Shown here: positions 57,636-64,000 of the stretch, in pieces
How positions within the stretch are numbered: the first letter of the stretch is position 1
Layout: each line of letters begins with the position of its first letter
NCBI RefSeq assembly: GCF_000719135.1
Contig: NZ_JOEK01000019.1
Location: forward strand, 72,754-136,753
Length of the DNA stretch: 64,000 nt
Source of the DNA: Streptomyces avicenniae
Lineage (GTDB): Bacteria; Actinomycetota; Actinomycetes; Streptomycetales; Streptomycetaceae
Direction of reading: 5' to 3'
Made by a program: the position numbers and the translations under genes
Notes under the pieces: model-generated
Told to the model about the DNA's origin: nothing
Databases searched by the model: none
Seen by the model: only the letters and a program-made list of their open reading frames with translations

Positions 57636-57684
57636 TTGAGCGACTGCTCAATCGGGGTTACCCTCGTATTGAGCAGTCGCTCAA
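57636..57684 (+). promoter_or_regulatory. Twin TetR-type operators on the monooxygenase promoter
   Basis: TTGAGC-GACT-GCTCAA (57636-57651) and TTGAGC-AGTC-GCTCAA (57669-57684) are two palindromes that are also exact inverse copies of each other, centred 33 bases apart. TTGAGC (57636-57641) and TACCCT (57659-57664) with a 17-base spacer make a promoter, so one site covers the -35 and the other the start of transcription. No TetR gene is adjacent, so the regulator lies elsewhere. Confidence 0.75.
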
Positions 57685-57705
57685 ATGTGCTCCTGGGGAG
57701 GGGAC

Positions 57706-58866
57706 ATGGCCGGTCGTACGGCGGTCGTCGTCGGTGGAGGACCAGGCGGGCTCGCCAGCGCCGTCGCGCTGGTGCGGCGCGGCTGGCGGGTGCGCGTCCT
57801 GGAACGGGACACGGACCGGGCCGACTCAGGAGCCGGTCTCTCGCTGTGGCCGAACGCGCTGCGGGCCCTCGACAGCCTGGGGCTGGCGTCCCGCGTCCAC
57901 GCGCGCGGCGCCGTCGAGCGGCGCGGCACCCTGCGCGACCGTGCCGGGCGCCGGCTGGCCATGACCGACAATGCGGAGATCGAACGCCGCTACGGCTGGC
58001 CGCTGCTCGTCCTGCACCGGCGCGATCTGCTGCGCGTCCTCGGCGAGGCCCTGCCCCCCGGCGTCCTCCTGACCGGCGGCGCGGTGCGGGAGACGCACGC
58101 CGACGCCGACGGCGTCGTGGTGACCCACGACGGCGGGACGTGCCGCGCCGACCTGGTCGTCGCCGCCGACGGGCTGCACAGCGCCGTCCGGCGACAGTGG
58201 TGGCCGCAGGGCCGGGAACCACGCTACGCGGGACACACCGCGTGGCGCATGAGCACCGAACCGCTCGCGGAACCGCCGTCGGAGGGGGCGGCGACCTGGG
58301 GTAGGGGCGAGCGGTTCGGTTTCACGGCGCTGCCGGGCGGGCGCGTCTACTGTTTCGCGACGGCCACCGCCCCGCCCGGCGGCGCGACGGGCGACCCGCG
58401 CGCCGAACTCGCCGAGGTGCGGCGCCGGTTCGGGCACTGGCCAGGGCCCGTCCCGGCCCTGCTCGACCGGGTGCCCGCCGCGCGGGTGCTGCGGCACGAC
58501 GTGTACGACCTGCCGCCGCTGCCCACCTTCACGCGCGGCCGGATCGCGCTGCTGGGCGACGCGGCCCACGCGATGACGCCGAGCCTCGGACAGGGCGCCT
58601 GCCAGGCGCTGGAGGACGCCGTCACCCTCGCCGCCTGTCTCGGCGGCGGGGAGGACATCGACGGGGCACTGGCCAGGTACGACCGGCTGCGGCGGCCCAG
58701 GACGCAGGCCGTCGTCCGCCGCTCGGCGCGGCTGAGCGGCGTCGGCCAGTGGGCCTGGCCACCCGCCGCCCACGCCCGTGACCTGGCCGCGCGCCTGACA
58801 CCGGCCGCCGCGACCCTGCGGTCCATGGACACGGTCCTCGGCTGGTCTCCCACGGCGGTGGTCTGA
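57706..58866 (+). CDS. FAD-dependent monooxygenase (PHBH class)
   Basis: This is a 386-residue group A flavin monooxygenase. The FAD site is VVVGGGPGGLASAVALVRRGWRVRVLERD, the DG motif is VVAADGLHSAVRRQ and the GD motif is ALLGDAAHAMTPSLGQGACQALEDA (as landmarks). It hydroxylates an aromatic or related compound using NAD(P)H and oxygen. GGGGAGGGG stands directly before ATG 57706. Repressed by an unseen TetR protein through the twin operators, it probably acts in detoxification. Its TGA overlaps the ATG of the next gene by one base. Confidence 0.88.
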   Translation: MAGRTAVVVGGGPGGLASAVALVRRGWRVRVLERDTDRADSGAGLSLWPNALRALDSLGLASRVHARGAVERRGTLRDRAGRRLAMTDNAEIERRYGWPLLVLHRRDLLRVLGEALPPGVLLTGGAVRETHADADGVVVTHDGGTCRADLVVAADGLHSAVRRQWWPQGREPRYAGHTAWRMSTEPLAEPPSEGAATWGRGERFGFTALPGGRVYCFATATAPPGGATGDPRAELAEVRRRFGHWPGPVPALLDRVPAARVLRHDVYDLPPLPTFTRGRIALLGDAAHAMTPSLGQGACQALEDAVTLAACLGGGEDIDGALARYDRLRRPRTQAVVRRSARLSGVGQWAWPPAAHARDLAARLTPAAATLRSMDTVLGWSPTAVV

Positions 58867-60449
58867 TGCCGGACTGGACGTACCAGCCGCTGCGCGGCGT
58901 CGCGGCCACGCTGCTGGGCGAACGGCGCTCGCAGCGCGTCGCGTTGCGCACGCTGGCCCGGGTCGGCTCGCTGCCGGGCGGCGGCCGGGTGATCGCCTGG
59001 GCGTTCGGCCACCGGCACCCGCCCGCGCTGCTGGGCGGCACGGCCGCGGGCGTCCGCGTGACGACGCGGCTCGGGGCCGTCGTGCCCCCGCGCCTCGCGT
59101 GGGACGCGGTACGCGCCATGCCGCCGCTCGGGGCCGGGCTGGTGGAGGTGGCGCCGGTCCGCCTCGGTGACGTGGCGGCCGTACGGGAGGCGGCGCGTGG
59201 CCGTCGCGTCCCGGTGCTGGCGCACGCGACGGGGCCCGACGCCGCCGAGGTCGCGGCGGCGCTGGCCCCGTACGTGGACGCCGTGCGCACGCGCCCCGAC
59301 CCGCGGACACACGTGCTGACCTCGCCCGACGTCGCGGACGCCGCCCGCGCGCTCGCCGACCCGCAGGCGGTGGTCCTGGCCGCGCCGCCGGTGCTGGTGC
59401 GGGCCGGGCCCGGCTGGTTCGCGCGCGTCACGGAGGCCGCGACCCCGACCCTCCCCACTCCCCCGGTACGCGACATCGGCCGCGACCCGCGCCGCTGGCC
59501 CGCCTGGTGGTGGGGCGCGCTCGTCGGCGTCGGCATGGTCTGCGCGGGGCTCGGCGCCGCCGCGATCGCCCTCGGCCCGGTCCTGCTGTGGTACGACCGC
59601 GCCTACCTGGGCGCGGACGTGGCGGACCTGCACCACCTCAACCACCATCTCGTGCACTTCATCCGGCACGACCGCATCACCATGGCGGGCGCGATGGTCG
59701 CGCTCGGCGTGCTCTACACCGGGCTCGCCGTGGGCGGCATGCGGCAGGGGCGGCCGTGGGCCCGGCAGGCGTATCTCCTCTCCGGCTGGGTCGGGTTCGC
59801 CACGCTCCTCTACTTCGTCGGCGTCGGCTTCGTCGAGCCGCTGCACACGGCCCTCGCCGTCGTGCTCCTCCCCATGTTCCTGGCCGCGACCCGCCGTGAG
59901 CGGACGCCGCCGCGCTGGAGGGCGTGGCCCGAGGGCACGGAACGGGAGCGGAACCGGGCGCTGACCGGGCAGTTGCTGCTGATCCTGGCGGGCGTCGGCC
60001 TGCTGGTCGGCGGGATCGCGGTGTCGTCGGTCGGGCTCACGGGCGTCTTCGTCGGCAGCGACCTGGAGTTCCTGCACACGGGCACGGACGCGCTGCGGGC
60101 GGCGAATCCGCGTCTGGTGCCGTTCATCGCGCACGACCGGGCCGGGTTCGGCGGCGTGCTGACGTCAACGGCCGTCGCCGTCCTGCTGCTGAGCGCCTGG
60201 GGCTGGCGGCGCGGGGAGGCGTGGGTGTGGTGGTCGCTCGCCCTGGCGGCGGCGGCCGGTTTCCTGCCCGCTCTCGTCGTGCACGGCTCCATCGGCTACG
60301 GCGATCCCTGGCATCTGGCGCCCGTGCTGGCGGGGTTGGCGCTCACGGCGACCGGCCTCGCCCTGGCCAGGCCGTACCTGTGTGTCGGAGTGGCCAGGAC
60401 GCGCACGGCGCCGACGCCCCGTGACCGTCAGGGAGCGGATCATGCGTGA
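58866..60449 (+). CDS. Membrane protein with a dihydroorotate-dehydrogenase-like N-terminal region
   Basis: This is a 527-residue protein of two unequal parts. Residues about 1-200 resemble the opening of class 2 dihydroorotate dehydrogenase (ERRSQRVALRTLARVGSLPGGGR, AFGHRHPP, LGAGLVEVAPV), but the FMN and orotate motifs are missing, so it is unlikely to be active. Residues about 210-510 contain about eight hydrophobic helices with repeated patterns (LHHLNHHLVHFIRHDRITMAG; LRAANPRLVPFIAHDRAGFGG). The two His/Asp-bearing segments suggest an internal duplication. The gene overlaps the monooxygenase gene by one base and so shares its twin-operator control. The function is unknown. Confidence 0.7.
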   Translation: MPDWTYQPLRGVAATLLGERRSQRVALRTLARVGSLPGGGRVIAWAFGHRHPPALLGGTAAGVRVTTRLGAVVPPRLAWDAVRAMPPLGAGLVEVAPVRLGDVAAVREAARGRRVPVLAHATGPDAAEVAAALAPYVDAVRTRPDPRTHVLTSPDVADAARALADPQAVVLAAPPVLVRAGPGWFARVTEAATPTLPTPPVRDIGRDPRRWPAWWWGALVGVGMVCAGLGAAAIALGPVLLWYDRAYLGADVADLHHLNHHLVHFIRHDRITMAGAMVALGVLYTGLAVGGMRQGRPWARQAYLLSGWVGFATLLYFVGVGFVEPLHTALAVVLLPMFLAATRRERTPPRWRAWPEGTERERNRALTGQLLLILAGVGLLVGGIAVSSVGLTGVFVGSDLEFLHTGTDALRAANPRLVPFIAHDRAGFGGVLTSTAVAVLLLSAWGWRRGEAWVWWSLALAAAAGFLPALVVHGSIGYGDPWHLAPVLAGLALTATGLALARPYLCVGVARTRTAPTPRDRQGADHA

Positions 60450-60852
60450 ACTGCGGTGGGTGCTACGGCTCGTCCTGGTGGAGCTGGCGCTGTTCGCCGT
60501 CGTCTGGGGTGCCTCGGGAGTGGTGCTGGTGGCGACCGGGGGAACTGGCGTCGGTGGCTTCCTCGGCCTGGTCCGCATCGGGGCGATGACGGTGATCCCG
60601 TTCAACACCCTGCTGGTCGTCGTGGCCGCGGCCGTGGCGCTGAACCGCCCCCGCACAAGCATCCGCCGGTTGCTGGCCGCGTTCCTGCTGCCGTTCCCCC
60701 TGGCGGTCATGCTCTGGTTCTCCTTCTTCGTCTGGCTGCAACTCGTCGTGCTCTGGGTGTGGTTGCCGGTGATCCTGCTGGTGTTCCTCGCACCGGAGGT
60801 CCCGGCCGACGCCGGACGGCCGCGGGCGGCCGACGACACCGAGTACCGCTGA
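60442..60852 (+). CDS. Small membrane protein
   Basis: This is a 136-residue protein with about four hydrophobic helices (VLRLVLVELALFAVVWGASGVVLV, MTVIPFNTLLVVVAAAVAL, LAAFLLPFPLAVMLWF, VVLWVWLPVILLVFLAPEV in outline). ATG 60442 overlaps the end of the preceding gene by 8 bases and has AGGGAG upstream. It is the third gene of the FAD-monooxygenase unit. The function is unknown. Confidence 0.7.
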   Translation: MRELRWVLRLVLVELALFAVVWGASGVVLVATGGTGVGGFLGLVRIGAMTVIPFNTLLVVVAAAVALNRPRTSIRRLLAAFLLPFPLAVMLWFSFFVWLQLVVLWVWLPVILLVFLAPEVPADAGRPRAADDTEYR

Positions 60853-60879
60853 GTGCCGTCGGCCGCGCCGCGCGGCGGG

Positions 60880-62514
60880 TCACTCCCCCGGTGCGCCCGT
60901 CTCCGTCAACCGGCCGCCGTCCAGGCGCAGCCACCTGTCCACGCCGATCCGCGCGAGGAACCGCTCGTCGTGGCTGACCACGACGAACGCGCCGCGGTAG
61001 GAGGTCAGGGCGCCCTCCAACTGGCCGACGCCGACGAGGTCCAGGTTGTTCGTCGGCTCGTCCAGCAGCAGCAACTGCGGGGCGGGCTCGGCGCACAGCA
61101 CGCAGGCCAGGGTGGCGCGCAGCCGTTCGCCGCCGGACAGCGCGCCCGCGCGGAGGTGGGCGCGCTGCCCCCGGAACAGGAAGCGGGCGAGCAGGTTCAT
61201 GCGTTCCGCCTCCGGCCGGTGCGGGGCGGCTGCGGTGAAGTTCTCCGCCACGGTGCGGTCGAGGTCGAGCAGGTCGAGACGCTGCGAGAGGTACGCGACG
61301 CGTCCGTCCGCCCGCCTGATCCGCCCGCCGTCCGGCGCGAGGCCGCCTTCGACCAGCCGCAGCAGCGTGGTCTTGCCCGCGCCGTTCGGGCCGGTCAGTG
61401 CGATGCGTTCAGGGCCGCGGACGGTGAGATCGACGCCCCCGGCCGCGAACTGGTCACGTCCGCCGCGCGCGGCCTGCAACTCCTCGCCGAGGAACAGGGT
61501 CCGCCCGGCGGGCACGTCGGTCTCGGGCAGGTCGAGCGTGAGGCGCTGGTCGTCGCGCAGGGAGCGCTCCGCCTCGTCGAGGCGCGCCTTGGCCTCGCCG
61601 ACGCGGGAGGCGTGCGTCTGGCCCGCCCGCCCCGCCGACTCCTGGGCGCCCCGCTTCATGTTCCCGGCGAAGATGCGCGGCAGCCCCGCGCTCTTGAGGT
61701 TGCGGGCGGCGTTGCTCGCGCGCCGCTCCGCGCGTTCGCGTGCCTGCTGCATCTCGCGCTTCTCGCGCTTCAACTCCTGTTCGGCGTTGCGGACGTTCTT
61801 CTCCGCGACCTCCTGCTCCGCCCGCACGCTCTCCTCGTACTCGGTGAAGTTGCCGCCGTAGAGGCGAAGTTCGCCGCCGTCGAGCTCGGCGATGCGCTCC
61901 ATGCGGTCAAGGAGGGCGCGGTCGTGACTGACGAGCAGCAGGCTGCCGTGCCAGTCCGTCAGCACGTCGTGCAGCCGGTGCCGCGCGTCGATGTCGAGGT
62001 TGTTGGTCGGCTCGTCCAGCAGCAGGACGTCGGGCCGCTTCAGCAGCTGGGCCGCCAGCCCGAGGGAGACGGCCTGGCCACCGCTGAGCGTGCCGAGGGC
62101 GCGGTCGAACGCGATCCCGGCGAGGCCGAGCCGGTCGAGCTGGGCGCGGGTGCGCTCCTCGATGTCCCAGTCGTCGCCGATGGTCGTGAAGTGCTCCTCG
62201 CGCACGTCACCGGACTCGACGGCGTTCAGGGCGCTGACCACCGCCGCGATGCCCAGGACCTCGGCCACCGTGAGGTCGGCGGTCAGGGGCAGCGTCTGCG
62301 GGAGGTAGCCGAGGGTGCCGTCCACGGAGACGGAACCGGCGGAGGGGCGCAGCTCCCCTGCGATGAGGCGCAGCAGCGTGCTCTTGCCCGCGCCGTTCGG
62401 GGCGACGAGGCCCGTGCGTCCCGGGCCCACGGTGAAGGACAGGTCCTGGAACACCGGCGTGTCGTCGGGCCAGGAGAAGGACAGGGTGGAGCAGATGACG
62501 GACGAACCGGACAT
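60880..62514 (-). CDS. ABC-F family ATPase (ribosome-associated type)
   Basis: This is a 544-residue protein with two ATPase domains and no membrane part. Domain 1 has APNGAGKSTLLRL, LSGGQAVSLGLA and LLLDEPTNNLDI. Domain 2 has GPNGAGKTTLLRL, LSGGERLRATLA and LLLDEPTNNLDL. The linker (about 240-330) is a long charged coiled coil (EKNVRNAEQELKREKREMQQ), as in ABC-F ribosome-protection factors. These free ribosomes from bound antibiotics or regulate translation. It has an unusually long leader with a short open frame, suggesting antibiotic-controlled attenuation. The gene is convergent with the small membrane protein gene. Confidence 0.88.
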   Translation of the reverse strand: MSGSSVICSTLSFSWPDDTPVFQDLSFTVGPGRTGLVAPNGAGKSTLLRLIAGELRPSAGSVSVDGTLGYLPQTLPLTADLTVAEVLGIAAVVSALNAVESGDVREEHFTTIGDDWDIEERTRAQLDRLGLAGIAFDRALGTLSGGQAVSLGLAAQLLKRPDVLLLDEPTNNLDIDARHRLHDVLTDWHGSLLLVSHDRALLDRMERIAELDGGELRLYGGNFTEYEESVRAEQEVAEKNVRNAEQELKREKREMQQARERAERRASNAARNLKSAGLPRIFAGNMKRGAQESAGRAGQTHASRVGEAKARLDEAERSLRDDQRLTLDLPETDVPAGRTLFLGEELQAARGGRDQFAAGGVDLTVRGPERIALTGPNGAGKTTLLRLVEGGLAPDGGRIRRADGRVAYLSQRLDLLDLDRTVAENFTAAAPHRPEAERMNLLARFLFRGQRAHLRAGALSGGERLRATLACVLCAEPAPQLLLLDEPTNNLDLVGVGQLEGALTSYRGAFVVVSHDERFLARIGVDRWLRLDGGRLTETGAPGE

Positions 62515-62640
62515 GGAGGAGACCTCGGTGGTGAGGCGGGCGTGCGCACGGCACTGCCCGTGGCATGGGAGAAGGGGACGACTGAGCGGCCACGACGGCG
62601 GTGCTCCTGGGCACCGGCCGGTGGCCTGACAGACCGGGTC

Positions 62641-62670
62641 TCACCCGGAGATGTCGTCGTCACCCACCAT
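62641..62670 (-). CDS. Short leader peptide upstream of the ABC-F gene
   Basis: AGGAGG lies about nine bases before an ATG at 62670 that opens a nine-codon frame, MVGDDDISG, with TGA at 62643-62641. It lies 126 bases before the ABC-F start. Between them GGCCAC and GTGGCC, and GGTGC-CCAGGA-GCACC, can form competing stems. This is the layout of a ribosome-mediated attenuator. A -10-like TACCCT at 62712-62707 would start the leader transcript. Confidence 0.55.
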   Translation of the reverse strand: MVGDDDISG

Positions 62671-62871
62671 GACTGGTCTCCTCCTGCGTACAACGGGTCC
62701 TTCGCCAGGGTAACAGCCGGCCGGATGTCCGGCGCCTGAACGCCTCCGCGCCCCGCGCGGGACGGCGTCGGGCGGGCACGGGAGCGCCGTGCCGCGCGCC
62801 AACTACACTGTGACCTGCGGTCATGGTGAGACGCGCGCCCTGGCGGGCGTGCGTCCCGAGGCGGGGAGATC

Positions 62872-63798
62872 ATGGGAGAAGCGGGGCCGGACCGTGACGC
62901 CGCCCGCGCGGTCGCCGCGGCGGTCCTGGGGCGTGACCCGGGCCCGATGGCCCCGGCGGAGAGCGCTTCCCACCACGTGTACGTCGGCCGGGCCGTCGTC
63001 GTGAAACTCATCGAGGCGGACGGCCACCCGCGCCTCGGCCGCGAGATCGCCCTCGCGCCCCACCTGCCCGCCGGGCTCACGGCCCCGCTGCTCGGCAGCG
63101 GGCTGCACCGGCTCGGGACACGTGACGTCCGCTACGCCTGCTACGCCCGCGCCCCGGGGGCGTCCCCCGGCATGGGCATGCCCGGTGTGGACGGCGGCAC
63201 CGCGCGCTCGCTGGCGGAGGCGGCGGTCGGGCGGCTCGGCCTGCTGCACGGCTGGACGCCGGACGGCGACGTCCGGCGGACGCTGGACGAGCCGCCCGAC
63301 CACGGGGGGTTCGTCGGCCGGGCCGCGCTGCTCGCGGACATCGACGGGCTGCGGGCCCTGTCCGGGAGCGGAGCCGTACCGCGCCGTCTGCTCGACGGGC
63401 TGGCGGCGATCGCGGAGCGCGCGCCGCTGACCGCGCGGACCGTCGTGCCCGTGCACGCCGACTGCCACTGGGGGAACTGGCTCGCGAGGGGGCGGAGCGT
63501 GACGGCCCTGCTGGACTTCGAGTGGGCCCGGCTCGGCGAACCGGCCGACGACTGGTTCTTCCTGGCCCGGTTCAGCGGCCCGCACCGGGAGGCGGTCCTC
63601 GACGTCGTCGCGCGCGCGACGGCGACCCCGAAGGAGACCCTGCGGGCGCAGTGCGAGGTCCGCGAGGCGGCCCACCTCGCCTCCGACCTGCGGACGACCC
63701 TCGGCCGCTCCGCCGGGCAGGCGCGGTCGGCCGCCGACCGCCTGCGTGAGGTGCACGAACTCGTGACGGCGCGCCGCTGGTGGCCCCACGCCCGATGA
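62872..63798 (+). CDS. Aminoglycoside-phosphotransferase-fold kinase
   Basis: This is a 308-residue kinase-fold protein. The catalytic loop is VVPVHADCHWGNWLARGRSVTALLDFEWARLGEPADDWF, i.e. HxDxxxxN followed by the metal-binding DFE (landmarks only). The N-lobe Lys is in AVVVKLIEADGHP. The phosphate acceptor is unknown; not all such proteins give resistance. GGGGAGATC lies directly before ATG 62872, and TACACT (62804-62809) is a likely -10 element. It is divergent from the ABC-F gene. Confidence 0.82.
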   Translation: MGEAGPDRDAARAVAAAVLGRDPGPMAPAESASHHVYVGRAVVVKLIEADGHPRLGREIALAPHLPAGLTAPLLGSGLHRLGTRDVRYACYARAPGASPGMGMPGVDGGTARSLAEAAVGRLGLLHGWTPDGDVRRTLDEPPDHGGFVGRAALLADIDGLRALSGSGAVPRRLLDGLAAIAERAPLTARTVVPVHADCHWGNWLARGRSVTALLDFEWARLGEPADDWFFLARFSGPHREAVLDVVARATATPKETLRAQCEVREAAHLASDLRTTLGRSAGQARSAADRLREVHELVTARRWWPHAR

Positions 63799-63916
63799 CC
63801 GTGGCCGCCCCGGGGCGTGTCTCTTTCGGGGGGTGTTGCGCCGTTGTCCGGCGTGGCGGGGCGTCGTTGTGATTGCCTGACGGAACGTGATCGCCTGGGT
63901 GCAGGGGGTGGGGTTC

Positions 63917-64000
63917 GTGGGGCGTCCGTCCGACTGGAGTCCGTTGGGGCTCGACGGTGATCCGACGCCGGGTGATCCGGCGGAGGTGCGTGAACTCGCG
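63917..64000 (+). CDS. Start of a second RHS-type polymorphic toxin gene (cut by the window edge)
   Basis: From GTG 63917 the frame reads VGRPSDWSPLGLDGDPTPGD, then PAEVRELA, to the end of the window. This is the N-terminal signature of streptomycete RHS/polymorphic toxins (the WXG-like delivery domain), the part missing from the RHS gene at 35112-39365. An in-frame GTG lies at 63899, but the family start fits 63917. GGTGGGG is a weak ribosome site. The rest lies beyond the window. Confidence 0.7.
   Translation, partial: MGRPSDWSPLGLDGDPTPGDPAEVRELA

Noticed and set aside
62515..62640. Intrinsic terminator for an unseen upstream gene
   Set aside because: The stems lie between a leader frame and the ABC-F start on the same strand, and the divergent gene begins beyond. 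A leader role fits better.
1..64000. CRISPR arrays, tRNA or rRNA genes
   Set aside because: I saw no regular spaced repeats, tRNA-like cloverleaf ends or rRNA segments while reading, but a covariance search would be more sensitive.

Overview
The window reads as chromosomal DNA of a high-GC actinomycete, most likely Streptomyces or a close relative. The third codon position is almost always G or C, GTG starts are common, many genes overlap their neighbours by one or four bases (ATGA, GTGA or TGATG), and the gene families are typical of that group (SpoIIE-type phosphatase, ECF42 sigma factor with a DGPF/YCII partner, RamB/PrpR regulator, RHS toxins, Stealth protein). I saw no rRNA, tRNA, CRISPR array or intact insertion sequence.

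Region 1 (0.9-13.3 kb) is a phosphonate catabolism island. It has two complete PhnD/PhnC/PhnE importers and two phosphonatase-like HAD hydrolases that both keep the DxAGTT and MGxxK signatures. It also has a FAD-dependent amine oxidoreductase, a zinc alcohol dehydrogenase of the phosphonate-associated type, a stand-alone PhnM-like amidohydrolase and two GntR/UTRA regulators. PhnW, PhnA and the C-P lyase core are absent, so a route that makes a phosphonate aldehyde by oxidation and cleaves it with the HAD enzymes is the natural reading.

Region 2 (13.6-24.8 kb) holds a 970-residue GAF/PAS/SpoIIE/HATPase phosphatase, small enzymes, a GlxA-type AraC regulator, a TetR regulator coupled to a membrane protein, and a metal-response group (CmtR-like ArsR, cation diffusion facilitator, MerR-type sensor with a textbook MerR promoter). 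Region 3 (24.8-33.8 kb) has the methylcitrate cycle (prpD-prpB-prpC) divergent from its PrpR/RamB regulator, then a DesK/DesR-like two-component system with an ABC exporter. Region 4 (33.9-39.4 kb) has a ComB-family phosphatase, a DUF4259 protein and a large RHS protein ending in a GIY-YIG nuclease toxin. The RHS gene has lost the usual start of its N-terminal domain. The last 84 bases of the window begin a second gene whose N-terminus is of exactly the missing kind.

Region 5 (39.4-50.8 kb) is a glycan-use operon: two sugar permeases, a lipoprotein binding protein, a DUF2264 protein and a GH38 alpha-mannosidase. It is divergent from an unusual regulator in which an IS630-transposase-like half, without its catalytic acids, is fused to a ROK repressor. 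Region 6 (50.8-64.0 kb) has a GNAT protein, an ECF42 sigma factor with YCII partner, a Stealth phosphotransferase, an ABC exporter, a flavin monooxygenase behind twin TetR-type operators, a membrane protein with a dihydroorotate-dehydrogenase-like front end, an ABC-F protein behind a short leader ORF, and an aminoglycoside-phosphotransferase-fold kinase.

The most novel candidates are the transposase-ROK fusion regulator, the oxidative phosphonate island, the truncated RHS/GIY-YIG locus with its nearby candidate donor, and the leader-controlled ABC-F gene.
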